Source: Pocillopora verrucosa
Lineage: Eukaryota > Cnidaria > Anthozoa > Scleractinia > Pocilloporidae
Assembly (NCBI RefSeq): GCF_036669915.1
Contig: NC_089315.1
Coordinates: 26,630,432 to 26,694,431, forward strand
Direction: 5' to 3'
Length of the DNA: 64,000 nucleotides
Under the pieces are notes generated by a model. The model did no database searches, was not told where the DNA came from, and saw only the letters and a list, made by a program, of their open reading frames with translations. The first letter of the stretch is position 1. Every line of letters starts with the position of its first letter. Positions 34,301-47,143 of the stretch are shown here, in pieces. Position numbers and translations under genes: made by a program.

Positions 34301-37300
34301 CAATATCTACTGCAGATAATATTGAGTTATCATTTCAAAATCTTCCTAAGTTCCAAGCACCTCGTCCGTGTTGTGTTCTCAAACCTTTGCAAACTCAGAC
34401 AGGTGTCTTCTTTTGCAGATTGTTTAACAAATGTTTGATAAAACAATTAAATGAATTCGGTTTTCGCATGATATCATGAATTATTAAACCTCGTGTCTGT
34501 GTTTTCTGCCTAAGCCTTCGGCTTAGGTAGAAAACGATGTGATAACGATGATGATGTTAATGATGACGATGATTATGAGAGAGAGACTGCAATACCTGCA
34601 GAATACGGTGAGGTGCTCCTTGACTGGACAGCGGTGATAACGTGGATACCAATCATCTTCCCGTTCATCGGCTCTTTCTTTGATTTTCTCCAATCCCATC
34701 ATTCCCAGATCAAACGCCACTTGCAGGTGCGGGTGTGGTTCTGAAGTCTTGTATGGATTCCTATTGTTCATAAGACCGTCACTGTCCTCATTGTCTGAGT
34801 CGTCTTCCATTTGTCCTTCATCACTGAAAAGCCTCCTCTGGGGTTTCGAAACAATCCACATTTTCGAATTATATTTAATATTTTAGAGACATTTTTTAGG
34901 TGTTTTTAGAAACTTTCCCTGCTCCCTATTTGCAGCCTATTGGCAGTCAATCACGCCATCCTGCTACTCCCAAGATTTGTTGTCAGTTGCCCCGGAGCTC
35001 GACTTCTTTGTTACACGTCTTAGATAAGCCTGCTTGTTGGCTTTTGAAAATGTGGACTGCGCGTTTTCCTTTTCCAGTTGATTTGGCTTGTCAATTTTTT
35101 AACTTGTATAAAACCGGTGACTACTGTTGCAGGCTTTTTGAAATAAGTGTTACAAAAATTTATCAATCAAGATTATCAATAGATTAAGTGCCTAATGCTC
35201 AAATAGAAAAAAAGTCCTTACCAGGCCTAATTTTCCCCTTGGACTCCACATGCGCCGGTTGATGTTCTCTTGCGTTGACAGCTTTTCTTTGAAGTGCTCA
35301 AACATACCTAGGCTCGCATCCATGAGAACTTCAAAGGGTAAAAAGGCTTCGCCTTCTGCTAGGGATTTCAGTCTTTGGCAGATCCAAGGAAGAAGTTCCA
35401 TTTGTATAGCACATCGCTTGTCTCTACAAAACGATGAGCAAAGTTGGTTAGTAAAATGTTTTTACACACCAAGCTTTCTGTATCTTTTGAATCTTTCGAA
35501 CCATTGCGAAACTAATGCACGTTACTGACTCTGCGCAACCCCTAGGTGACTGTAACACAGTGGAAAAAGACACGTCACCATCTTGGATTCAAATTCTGTC
35601 AATCGATAGGTCGATTTAGTTAACGTGGCATGAAATGCTAAACTGACCGTTTAGACTGATTATGGACCTGATAAGCGGCCTCTACAACTGACCAACATAA
35701 TGTATCTTTATTTAATAACTGGAAACAAATATAATGCGAAAAAGAACATTCACGTTACCTGCAAAACGACACAAGTTTCTTCATGTCGTCTAACTTTTGA
35801 GAACCACTGGCCTTTTCCAACAGAGACAGAAGAATGGATTTGACGATATCTCTAGCACTTAAAAGGTCAAACTTCTAAAGAAAAACAAGCAAACGCACGA
35901 CCCTCAATTCAAAATACCTATAAGGCCCGTACCAGGATGACAAGAAAGAAAAAAACTGAAAAATAAAGTTAAATGAAAAACAACTTGTAGCCACGAGCAT
36001 CTGAAACGAATAAAGGGAGTAGACTCCTGCAGTTATGGATCATTCTTTATGTGGGTTTTAAAGCCTTAACACCAAGTTATAGGGATGGGCGTGAACATTG
36101 AAACGCAAAAAATGAAATCTGCAAACTGTTCTCTTGATCGCAGGGCGTGAAATTGCGCCTAATGCAGGCGCCAATGCGCCTAAATTTTTCACTTTGGCGA
36201 CCAAATCCTGAAAGTTAGTCGCCAAATTGGCGACTAGAACGTTTCATCATAACCTTACCAAGAGATAAAGTGAATTAAAAAGATTTGCAAAGATAAATCC
36301 GCGGCAAACTTCCTCGTTAAGTTTGTTTCCAAAACGTAGCACATGTATCTCGAGCGATAACTAGACGCCATCTTGGATTTAGATGAGCCTGACCTTTGTA
36401 TATCATCCATCCTAGTGTCCACTTTGTAGCACGTTAAAGATCTTTTCCCTAACTTAATTTTGGAGGGTCTATCTAGAACGGTGACAGCGTAAAGAAAGAT
36501 TTTGTTTGTCTTTGAAAATGGCGACCAACTTTTTTTGAATTGGCTACCACTTTGAAGAATTTAGGAGCCAGGTGGCTATCAGAAAAAAAAATTAATTTCA
36601 CGCCCTGGATCGTAGAGCCCTAACACTGCATATTGAAAAGATGGTATATCTCGCACTTTTTCCTTTTCATTTTAAACAATTCAACTGTGCGGAAAGAGTA
36701 AAATTTTTTCAAACTAGCCATAGTATAAATGTCTGTTTTGTTTACCTGGAGGACTTTTTCACAAAGAGTCAACAGTTCGCTTTGAGCAAGGAAAAGCATA
36801 ACTCCACCTTCGCACTTCACAAGGCACTTCACTGCATCCATTCCCGAACTCACAACAAAGTCCAGCAGCCATCTATGAAAAATGGTTCGGTCGATTAATC
36901 ATAACTTAAGGGGATAAAAATCAAAATAAAACTATCAGAAAAAAATACAATGTAGAAACAATATTTCCGTTTCCCCAAAATTAAGGCATTGATGTGGACC
37001 CGATGCAGAGCACATTCAGTGCTTCTTTAAAATTTTCCCAGTCACTGTTGCCACAAACGCCGTATGGAGCGATTACGTTTTGGTGCCAAAGAGGAAAATA
37101 CGAGAATGCGAGTAAAAAAAGCGCAGCAATAACAACAACAACAACAAAAACAACAACAACAACAAAAGAACGGGAGTTTCGTTTCTTGAATTTTGGTTCA
37201 CATTAAAAAAAAAAGGAAAAATAAATAACTAAAAAAACAACTTGACAAGGCTTAAAGAAGGTCGCCAGCAGGCGGTGAGATTCTGGTCGCCAACAGTTAA

Positions 37301-40300
37301 TTTTCAGTCGCATAAGCGACCAACTCATCGTAATTTCGAACCCTGTGATAAGTAGCAAAGCGGTTGGGTACAATCGTGGTGTCCCACACAAGTCTATGAC
37401 TCACCTAACCATATCACTGTGTGCGCGATTTCTGTCAGAAAGCTTCTCTAAATAAAGACAGTGAGCAGCAATCTGAACCGCGCACATCTTCAGCGCATTC
37501 CCCACACCGGCCTTCATGATCTTTCTAGGCATTTCCATCTCAACACTTTCTCTTCTCCATTGTCGACCACCAGTCTCAGCTTTGTACTCCGACATTTTTA
37601 TAGTGTTACCCTGTTTGGAGCTGAGCGCCTTCGCCAGGCTGTAAGCTATACGACACTTCGCCTTAACAACCTCCATGTTACGCAAACGCGACATCACTTC
37701 AAATGAAATGGTTTCATTTGATGTGCCCTCCGGAATTGGTACACCTAGCATTCCACTTGGCTGAAGGATATAGGTCATAGCTCTTTTAAGAAGTTCGGGA
37801 GAGTCCGACAGGGACCGTAACACCACTTCAGCCAGTTTGGCCCAGAGTCTACAGTTTGCGTACTGGAACAGCATCCATGAGGGAGATCTTTCTTTCAACA
37901 TGTACTTGTTAACATGCCCAAGAACATGAAACGCAGAGTCAAGGCCTATGTTCTGTTGCTCTGTGAGATTCTTGCTGAGAGCTGCGGGAGCACCCTTGAA
38001 GAGATGATGAAATATCACGCGGGTCAGAGATGAAGGTGGCGCAAGTGTGGTCGTGGGTGTGGGTGTGGGTGTGGCTGCACCCATTAGATGTTGTCCAAGA
38101 TGTGCTAAGAAATTCAGATCCGTGGGAGTTGGGGAGCTGCAAATCAGCTGGTAGGTGAGCCAGCATTCATAATTGTACTCTTCCACCTGATAAAGGTAAG
38201 AAAAAAAATTAGCAGTATCCCATTTCTTTCTTTCCTTCTTACCCAGTTCTTGGCGACTACCAGGTATATAGAGTATCTTAAAGAGTATGACAAATTTAAG
38301 GCAGGTCTCAGAAGTAGACTTGTGTCAATGGCTCACCTTCTGAATATCGCGAGCTCTGGGATGAAGTTCAGACGTATTTCTGTCGAACAAGGTCTCATTT
38401 CTACTGGGCAACACGTCTCAGACACAGGATATCTTGCATTACTTTTGGGTATATGGTTGCACTTACCGTAAATCAAGGTCTGAAATCTCAACCTATGGCT
38501 TCATAATCCACCTTCATATTTACTAGACAATGCAACCAAGCGTTTCAAGTATCCTAAGCTTCAGCCTAGACCTACAACTATGCTTTATTCCGACTAATAA
38601 TGAAAAAGAAAATTAATTAAAGGTTCCTTTCTGGGACTTTTGAACCATTAGAAAAGTGCACGTTACGAAAATAATCCCGGTTGAATTAAAACAGAATTTT
38701 ACATGCAACAGGTAGTAAGCAAACAAAGTAAAAGGAACAAATTAAAAAAAAAAAAAAAAAGAAAATAACATACCTCATGGTGAAGAGATGGTGCTGGAAG
38801 TCTCTGCAGTAATAATCCAATAACTCCTATGTGAAACCTGAGCGACTCTGCATCCTCCAAGGCATGAAGACTAATTTCCTCAGATAGCGTGTGCTTCATT
38901 TTTGCGAGGCATTCCTGGGCCAAATCAGGCTTACGAGAGAGAAAGTGGAAAAGGAATGCAAAAGTAGTTACAGACAAAATGGTGTTCTCCGGCCAGACAT
39001 GATCAAAGTTTGGCTCCTCATTAGGGGCATCAACGTTCATTGGCGACTCTCCATTGATTTCCACAAGCGGATCCATCTCCTGGCCACCGTCTAAGTCAAC
39101 CTTGTTTCCAGTTTGATGATCTCTCTCATTTACACCCTCTGGTAATGTACTTGACCCCAAATGGCATCTGGCAGACACTGGCAATGTGGCTGCATCAAAG
39201 AGTTGAAGGAGATGACCTTTGTAGAATAGCACAAGCGTGCTGCATAGGGTAACAGTTAGACGCATAGCCTCATCATGTCTGCTGCTGATATATAAGGCTT
39301 CGATCATGGAGCACACTGAGTGGATATTGACAATACAATGTGGACCAAACGAGATACAGTGAGGATTATGAAATGACAATATCCTACTAGCTCTGCACTG
39401 CTCCTCATTTTTCTGCCCTTCATCTACCTCCATCCAATTCACAAGTTGATCCTTTAATTGGCAGGTTAGGTGGATAGCCATACAGCTAGCTACAACAGGA
39501 GACTGGATCCACTCTCCCCTGAGGACACTCTGGAAGACATCTGAACCCCAATTGATGGAAGCCAATCGGACAGCGACTTCTAAACCATGCCAAGGACGTA
39601 ATGGACCATTCATGAATGCTACGGAAACTGAGAGTTATAACTTGGTCACAATAAATCACATAAACTACAAACCTGTATTCGTTTAAGGGCGATGGTGAAC
39701 ATTTGTCACGGGTGCCACAACAACGAAATCTGAGGTCATGGTGAGAATCCAAACCGTTGCAAGTTCTAACTTCGCCGATGGATGTTTAAACAAAGAAGCC
39801 ACAGAGAACTTGTTAGCAAGTTTCACGATGCCTGTACTGGTACATGCATCCCACACTCAGATGCTTTTGAAAGAACAACAACAGTGGTGACAAAAAATGT
39901 ACATGTACTCAAGCATTCATCTCTGTCCAAAAATAACGCAACTTAATAGATATAAATAAACAACAAAACCTGTATTTGACAGAATTGCATAAAAGCTTTG
40001 TTACTGTCTGCCTAAGTCGAGGTTTCTTCATAATATTGGGTATCCTTGTCAAATTCAATTTTCAAGATATTCACTTGGTCTAATGATGCACAGTACTAGT
40101 GTGCTCTCTTTAATGAATTAACGAAATTCTCACAAGTAATGCTATATATTTCACACCAAAAAAGAAAAAAATCTACATCATACCTGTTTGATTTAACGTT
40201 CTCAGTTGTTCAATCATTCCCTTGCGTTGTTTAGGAGGAACACCAGGCCTAAGTACAGTTAATCGCCACAGTCTTGAGACCTCATCACTCAGTGTAGAGC

Positions 40301-43300
40301 AACTTAGAAAACAAATTGAACAGAACAGCAATGTCACACTTATGCATAGTGATGTTTGCCATGCAATAATGAGCTAGACTTCCAGAAATAATCATAATAC
40401 CTCCCCATACTTTACAAGTTATCTGAAAAACCTCATTCAACCCTTGAAATTTAGTAGTACAGTAATACTGCTAAATCATTCATTAAAATCATAAGAGTGA
40501 ATAAAATGATTGCAGTCCTAAGAAGATTTGATTTTTGAATGATTTTTTTTTTTGGAATGATATTTGAAAAGAATATGGAGAAAATGGATACTGATGTAAG
40601 AGTGTGAAGGACTAAGTTTGAAGGTTTGAGTTATTAACTGCAGGTAAAAATTTAGAGACAACTAGTTCACACAGCTAACCCATACATGTATACCTTACAC
40701 CAAGGGTTTCAACAACTTTGTAGGTTAGCAGCTGCTAATGATGTAGCAGGCAGCTGTGCCCAGAACAAGAGCCTGCTCCAAGGCTAAACAGACAGGAGTA
40801 GGAGGTCTTATGAGTGATGGTAGACTACCATAGCAGGTCATTATTGAAAACATTTGCTCTGATGAAGGGCTCATGCTCAAAAGTTCAGCTTCAAAACTCT
40901 TTACAGTGGCCTCTTTAGAAAGTTACCACCTTTTTTTTGAAACCTCCAGCTTACATTATTACCTTGATATTCTAGGTGTGAAGCCCCCAGCCAATGATCC
41001 AAAAAAAATCCCCGTGTTTTCTTTGGATTGCTCTTTTGCACGACGCCACCTTAATACTGTATCAGCAGCAGGAGAGTCTACACGGCAGATCTTGTTCAAT
41101 CTCTCTGTTAACTGCTCAGTGCACATGGTCAAAGCCGACACTGCACTCATAAAATCATCCTCAAGCAGATCAGCAACTGCTTCCAAGACTTTAAGAACAT
41201 TTAGGCGACGGGAAGAGGAGTAGGTGCAGTAGTCATTATGTTGAAGGTCCATTTCATCTACAGGGTAAAAATTTTAAGAAAAGCAACAACAAGCATATAA
41301 GTTGTATTGCAAATGTAAATGGTTATGTTTCCAAGTGCAACTTATAAGGATATATAAGTCTGGAAAGGTTTTCATACTTTTTATAAATGCAAAAAACAAA
41401 AAAAACAAAAAAATGCAAAAAGCTGACTCAGCATGAAAACCAACTACCCCACAAAAGAAAAATGGTCTTAACTACCTTACAGACAGAATCCCAAAACCAG
41501 GTCCAAACTTTCAGCCAACTTTATTATCCACTCCATTTTCAAAATTCCTTTATGTACATGTACTTTTAACTTTTAGCAAAAATCTGCCACCCATGATTTC
41601 TTTTGTGACCAAACACTTAATCAGCATTGAGATCAATTAGAGTACCACTTTAAAGTAAATTGCTGCTGAGGGTAATTTATACCTTGAACAAGCGCTTGTT
41701 GAAAGCAATTCTTAGCCCATAACTCAGTTACTGAACTGCCTCTGTCATTATCCCTATCATTGTAGGATATGAATCCTAGATCTGCTTGAGACTCATACAT
41801 CAAGCTCTCGCAACGAGACTGAAATCCACTCTTGGACACAAACCAGTGAGCTTCTTCGTCCAAGCCTGAAAATAATTTAAACAAAAATTCATTAGCAGCA
41901 TTCCAGAAGACTTAAAAAAATAAACTGGAATATTTGAATGTATGTACAGTGTCTACCTTTAAATACACCTTATATAATTAACAGTTAATTGCATTAATGA
42001 GATGGTAATAGCCGGTGCCACAGGCCCATAGCACCAAGTTGGCTATAACAGTCTTGTATCCAAAAATCACAAAATATGAAATAATGTTTTTTTAATTTTC
42101 ATTATATCCTGAGTGTTCCTATATTTGGAATTTTTTTTTCACTTCCTTTTTTCTACATTTCCAAAATTATAAGAACAGTAGAAACTCAAAATTTGGAGTT
42201 GAAATTTTAACAACAATCAATATTCAAAAGTTTGAATGAGTCATACTGTACATAAAGGTAAAATATCAATGATCAAAAACAGTATAAAAGGAATTAGTTT
42301 AACAGACTTTATGCAAAGTATCCAGGAATACAGCACTGTAATAGACATTTCGGAGTCAAGCCCTTCAATTGAAAAATGTTTTTAAGTACAACTATGGGTT
42401 TCTCTTGCCACATGTAAAAATGGCCATAAACTGTATAAAGAACAGGGGGAGATCCAAGAACTTTTGTTTCCTGAGTTGGGTCCACAATTTGATCAAGATG
42501 ACTTAGAATTTTTTTTTACACTAGAGCCTAAACGATTTTAAGAGATCTCAAAATAAGTGAAACACTTCAAGTTGAGTAGTGATAAGTGGTTCTGCCCTTG
42601 AGCTTAGACAACAAGTAAAATACAGGTCTGATAGTAGAGCTCGCAAAGCATAGCCCCATAATTATACAAAATAGTAGTAACCCATCAAGCCAAAAAAGAA
42701 TTTGAATGTACAACCATATGACTGTACGACTGTACAAGGTGCTACTTTTAACATGTGCGGTCAACTGTACCGCGGGCATGCCGCGGGCTTTGTTCAGTAG
42801 TCCAATGGTCAGTGCACTGGGCTCCAAGTCGGACAACCCGGGTTCTAGTCCTGGCCAGAGCAAGGCGTTGTGCCCTTGAGACATGTGGGAAAAAAAAGTG
42901 CAAGCTCCACTTTTAGGCTTGGCTAAATCTATATATTTGGAGGGGGAGGGTCTAGCCCCCCTGGATCTGCCACTAAAGTGTCTACTGCGATAACATTTAT
43001 TGTACATTATCTTGTGCATTACCTGGTCCAGCAGTTGGATCGGGAGCACCAGCAATCAAATTAATGTCATCTGGCTTGTCCTGTTGTTGACGAGACAAAA
43101 GTCTGTTGAGCAGTTGCTGGGCTGTTTCTACAACAGGTTCATGTTGGTGTTCACTTAGCAGGTACTGTGCAAACTTTAACAACTGTTCTCTGTCCAACAA
43201 ATTGAGTGAGTCAGAGATTGGCATGTGAATAGAAATTTTGTCTTTATTCTTGATTCTTTCCAAACATGTTGCAACAACATGCACACACCAGTTTGTGGAC

Positions 43301-45060
43301 AGCTCACAAGAACAGTGAGCAGAGGTAATTTTCCCACGGTCAAACTGAATAGTAACGTAGCTCTTATTGCTATTTCCTCGGCGAGGATATGTCCTTCGAT
43401 CACCAACAGTTGCGCTTAGACGAAAACCTAAGAAAATTCAAAGTAGATTGAATCTCTTTGTAAATAGCATACATGTATACTAGAAGGTTGTACATAGAGA
43501 AGAAAGTAATATAACTTAAAGATACTTTTGTTTTCCCTATGTTAATGAGATCTTCTTGCAGAGAGTTTGGCAAAGGGTCTATATGTAATTTGTGCTTAAG
43601 GCCAAAATTTTCATGAGATTTGTGAATTTTGCAGAAAGGCACGCACAATTCATGAATTTATGAATCAGAATGAGGCATGATGATGCCTCCTGAAATATAA
43701 CTGACAAATGAAATTTTTCTTTAATTTCCTTTCAAAAACCTCAAGAATTCCCTGACACCTCACACACATGAAGGGAGATTCTAAAAAGTTTTCCCTTTTG
43801 ATTTTATGATGAATAAAATGCTGTTTAGAGTAAATATGAAGCATGAATTTTCTAAAAATTTGCATGCAAAACAAAATCAATCCTAGCTTCATTGTCACTG
43901 TAACCTACTATGCTTCCCAGAACAGGCTTCTGGTTAAGGAGCTTATAGGAGAGGATAGCTTCTTTCTGAGCAGTGGCTCAATAAAAACTTAAAACCGGTC
44001 AAATGTGGATTGTGTTCCTTCTGAATCACCCTAAGTTAATGACTGCCATATCCAGTGTGCATTTTTATTTTGGTTGAAAGAACCTTATTCATGACAGGAA
44101 CTAATGAAAGCTTTCAAATACAGATATACCTTGAACTGAAATGCTTCTAATTCCCTTAAACCCCAGGAGAAGCCAGCATCTAATTCTCCTTACAGTAAAA
44201 CTGCTGAGTCATTTTATCTTGATCATGAGAATAAAGGAAATGATTGCCAACCTAAGAAGCTTTAATTGTTAACCCAACTCTCCTTGCCAGTACCAAAGGA
44301 AATGTATACAGAAGGGTATGGAGAATATGTATACTGATATTAGGGTGTAAAAAGAGTTATGTGTAACATAGATAAATAAAAATACCACAAAAGAACTTAT
44401 TCTTTGAGGAGGGAAGAGAGGACTTATCAGGAAGGGAAGGGGGAAGGTGCAAGGGCTCTAGAAATCAGACACTTTTGACAGTTGTAGGGGGGGGGGAGGA
44501 AGGGGCTTTAAAACGGTGAGCTTTGTTATAACGTTCACACTTTAATAAGAGTATCAGTGGTGGACGTGATGTTTATACAATACTTTCATGTAATCATTTC
44601 ACCTACCTATCTGATTCACATCTTTCACAGTTCCATTTTCGACCAGCCTTCTCGCTGCAGAGAAGTCAACACTGCTGCGACTAAACTCGGCATACTTCCG
44701 TATCATATCTTCGTCTTCGGGGAATGAAAACTGGATGATTTTCAGCTGAAGCTGGTCCGGAATCGGGGGAGATCGATGCTCGATGAAAGCGAACGGAAAT
44801 CTCCGTGAAATAAACCGACAACACAAGTCTTGCAGAGAAGAAACTTGGTAACTCGGCGTGGAGGCTTCGATTTCTGTAATATCTTCTACATCATCACTTT
44901 TTGATCTCATCCGTCGAGAAATAACATCGGAATAATCTTCGCCGCTACTGTAATAGTAATCGTCGTCAAAGGTGTAATGATCGTCGCTATCATCGTCCAT
45001 ATCATCATTTGAACCGAAGGAATACGGTATGGAATAGTAATCGTCGTCATCCCACCACAT
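31378..45060 (-). CDS. ZSWIM8-like zinc finger SWIM domain protein, probable cullin-RING adaptor
   Basis: Fifteen exons, all GT-AG with agreeing phases: 45060-44607, 43427-43023, 41865-41683, 41257-40963, 40302-40184, 39618-38774, 38186-37405, 36872-36746, 35874-35759, 35423-35222, 34837-34596, 33831-33671, 33171-33056, 32804-32674, 31792-31378. They total 4593 bp, about 1530 aa. The acidic Asp/Tyr/Ser N-terminus is followed by SLQDLCCRF, which fits an elongin BC-box, then IPDQLQL and SFPEDED as in ZSWIM8. The SWIM zinc motif is CxC-x6-CxH at 190-201, followed by a GAPDPTAGP signature near 280. Later blocks (VSRLWRLTVL, EAMRLTV) also fit ZSWIM8. Family members act as CRL substrate receptors, ZSWIM8 in target-directed microRNA decay. 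The protein is shorter and more diverged than expected for a ZSWIM8 orthologue, so a paralogue is possible. Confidence 0.88.
31960..32480. repeat. Composite inverted/direct repeat in the last ZSWIM8-like intron
   Basis: The block 'gcaatg(a/g)tctttgcaggtgag' occurs at about 31994 and 32360 and inverted near 32442-32465. A 70-bp segment around 32075-32145 is repeated inverted at about 32205-32280. This is nested MITE-like DNA with no ORF. Confidence 0.65.
33898..33937. repeat. AAT/AAC-type trinucleotide microsatellite
   Basis: Imperfect (aat)n run, 'aataacaatagtaataataa' and continuing, inside an intron of the ZSWIM8-like gene. Confidence 0.8.
36141..36607. mobile_element. hAT-like MITE with 5-bp target duplication
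   Basis: Terminal inverted repeats CAGGGCGTGAAATT at 36141 and its complement ending at 36607 are flanked by GATCG at 36136-36140 and 36608-36612. TIRs beginning CAGGG are typical of hAT elements; a 5-bp duplication is shorter than the classic 8 bp. The interior (467 bp overall) repeats 'ggcgaccaa' blocks and has no ORF. A related fragment lies at about 37260-37345. The element is in the intron after exon 8 (3' side) of the ZSWIM8-like gene. Confidence 0.8.
38044..38075. repeat. GTGGGT microsatellite within an exon
   Basis: A run of GGGTGT/GTGGGT units inside exon 7 of the ZSWIM8-like gene encodes alternating Thr-Pro (about residues TPTPTPT) on the reverse strand. It is likely length-variable. 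Confidence 0.8.
40490..40625. mobile_element. Partial family A short element
   Basis: The right half of family A only, diverged: 'aaaatgattgc', 'ctaagaag', 'atatggagaaaatggatact' and 'gtgtgaaggactaag'. It lies in an intron of the ZSWIM8-like gene. Confidence 0.5.
42785..42985 (+). mobile_element. tRNA-derived SINE-like repeat
   Basis: An A-box-like TAGTCCAATGG at about 42798 and a B-box GGTTCTAGTCC at about 42841 are spaced as in a tRNA head. A body containing 'gccttgagac'-type and 'ggaggg...tctagcccccctgg' sequence follows. No anticodon-stem fold of a functional tRNA is evident, so a SINE is preferred to a tRNA gene. It is in intron 2 of the ZSWIM8-like gene. Confidence 0.6.
44150..44365. 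mobile_element. Short interspersed element, family A copy 3
   Basis: Same block order as the COPE-intron copies: 'agccagcatctaattctcct', 'aaaggaaatgattgccaac', 'gaagctttaattgtta', 'tatggagaatatgtatactg'. It is located in intron 1 of the ZSWIM8-like gene. Confidence 0.75.
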
Positions 45061-45789
45061 TGCAGTCTATGAGAAATTCTATCGACAAATTAGTGAATTC
45101 TTATATGTAGAAAACCACTGCAAGAATTTCCCGGAATCGCCGACCCAGCTGACTTTCCTCGAAACTTCTGAGCAAAGGAGAGGGTCACGTGTCAAAATAA
45201 CGTGCTGTGTAGTTTTCCACTTGATAATTTGCCTTAATTAGTCTATCAGGAAAGGCTGCTTTTGTCTTGCGAAGGTATGGCTCTCCTTTCTAAGAACGAC
45301 GAAGAAACTCCTTTACACAACAGTTCAAACAGGAATGTTGGCAGCCAAGCGGGAACGAGACTCTCGCTAAAGATTACAGCGGTTTCCTCCCATGAATGAC
45401 AACCACTTTATGTGCGATACAGATGTCATCACCAGGCTCTTCTCTGAGTTCAAAGATTGCTTTATGAGAGTGGTGATATCGACGCTGCATGCAAATTAAT
45501 TTGTCCTCTTCACTTCTGATTTTCCATTATTCAATGTTCTATTAGCGTTCCACTAGCCGGCGAAATAAACGAACGGTGCGTAGCAACAGTGGAGCAAAAA
45601 ATAAAATAAAATAAAAAATAAACATAAGAAAAAAAAAAAAAATGAAACCATAAAAAAGCAGGTTTGGGTTGGGCCCCTCGTTTTTCCACACAGCTACTAC
45701 CATCGCGCCCACAATTTGTTTACTTTCGTTTTACCTGGAACAAGCCACCTTCCACGATCAGTTTCATCACACAAAGAATCGACTTTTCT
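45061..45789. other. Upstream region of the ZSWIM8-like gene
   Basis: Presumed promoter and 5' UTR of the - strand gene. It includes an A-rich run (45594-45645) just before the retrotransposon insertion on the + strand. No gene seen. Confidence 0.5.
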
Positions 45790-47143
45790 TAAACTTAAAA
45801 TATCAATAATGTCTGAGTCGAATCTTTCATTTATTAGCAAAGCAATTGAAAAATTGGTAGCTAATCAACTTATCTCCTACATTAACGATTATGAGTTAAA
45901 TGAGACATTCCAGTCGGCGTACAAGAAATATCACAGTGCTGAAACTGCACTTATTCGTGTTCACAATGATATTCTTTCTGCCATTGATAATCGTCGAATC
46001 GTAATTTTGCTGTTGTTAGACCTTTCCGCTGCCTTCGATACAGTCGATCATACCATCCTCCTCTCTCGTTTACGTGTACGGTTTGGGATAGCTGGGAAGC
46101 CTCTATTATGGTTGCAATCTTATTTATCGAATCGCACGCAATATGTCTCTGTTGATGGTGGTACTTCGACGAAACATGACCTTAAATGTGGAGTGCCACA
46201 AGGATCGGTTTTGGGACCCATTTTGTATTTGCTTTATACTTCACCGCTTTCAGATATCGTAAAGAAATTTAACCTGAGCTATCATTTTTATGCTGACGAC
46301 TCACAGCTTTACTTGTCTTTCCAACCAACCGTACTGGGTGATAGGGATCTTGCGGTTTCAAGCATCGAGAGCTGTGTGGATGAAATCAGTCATTGGATGA
46401 TGGTTAATCGTCTTAAATTAAATAAAGACAAAACTGAATTATTGGTAATTTCCGCTAAACATCTTCCAAGACCACTCCTTCACGAAATTTCAGTTGCTGG
46501 TGAGACTATTCCTTCCGTGCAAAAGGCGAGGAATATCGGCACTATGTTCGACAGCCATTTTTGCTTTAAGGATCATATTACTGACATTTGTAAATCTTCA
46601 TTTTATCATTTGCGAAATATTAGCTATATCAGGAAATATCTTTCAGCGACCACTACTGAATTGCTGGTTCATATGTTTGTATCTTCGAAGCTGGATTACT
46701 GTAATTCCCTTTTGTATGGCCTACCAGCCTACGCTATAAAAAGGCTACAACACGTACAGAATGCCGCGGCGCGCCTCGTCACACTTAAAAAAAAACATGA
46801 TCACATCACGCCTGTTCTTTTCAATCTTCATTGGCTTCCCGTTAACCAACGTATTATTTTTAAGATTTTACTTATAACCTACAAGGCACTTAACAACCTG
46901 GCACCGTCGTACATTTGTGATCTGCTTACATCTTACACCCCATCGCGTCAACTACGCTCATCATTCAAGCACCTTCTGGTTTCTCCATCCTATAACTTGA
47001 AAACATATGGCGCAAGATCCTTTTCTGTAGCAGCACCATCATTATGGAATGCTTTGCCAAGTGAAATTAGAAATGCTCAGTCTGTGTCTGTTTTTAAACG
47101 TAGATTAAAAACTTTACTCTTTAGAAAAGCCTTTTATAATTAA
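45716..47143 (+). CDS. Reverse transcriptase of a 5'-truncated L2/CR1-like retrotransposon
   Basis: A 475-aa open frame covers most of a non-LTR reverse transcriptase and its C-terminal region. Motifs in order: [18 protein letters not shown], the [11 protein letters not shown] block, [11 protein letters not shown] (first catalytic Asp region), [22 protein letters not shown] (catalytic YADD), [35 protein letters not shown] and the terminal [15 protein letters not shown]. The apurinic endonuclease and the start of RT are missing, so it cannot move alone. The first about 30 residues before SNLSF are not RT-like and the real copy begins near 45790. The unbroken frame suggests a fairly recent insertion. 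Confidence 0.92.
   Translation: MFTFVLPGTSHLPRSVSSHKESTFLKLKISIMSESNLSFISKAIEKLVANQLISYINDYELNETFQSAYKKYHSAETALIRVHNDILSAIDNRRIVILLLLDLSAAFDTVDHTILLSRLRVRFGIAGKPLLWLQSYLSNRTQYVSVDGGTSTKHDLKCGVPQGSVLGPILYLLYTSPLSDIVKKFNLSYHFYADDSQLYLSFQPTVLGDRDLAVSSIESCVDEISHWMMVNRLKLNKDKTELLVISAKHLPRPLLHEISVAGETIPSVQKARNIGTMFDSHFCFKDHITDICKSSFYHLRNISYIRKYLSATTTELLVHMFVSSKLDYCNSLLYGLPAYAIKRLQHVQNAAARLVTLKKKHDHITPVLFNLHWLPVNQRIIFKILLITYKALNNLAPSYICDLLTSYTPSRQLRSSFKHLLVSPSYNLKTYGARSFSVAAPSLWNALPSEIRNAQSVSVFKRRLKTLLFRKAFYN

Noticed and set aside
42790..42862. Functional tRNA gene
   Set aside because: Box-like motifs are present but I could not form acceptor or anticodon stems; a SINE head is more likely.
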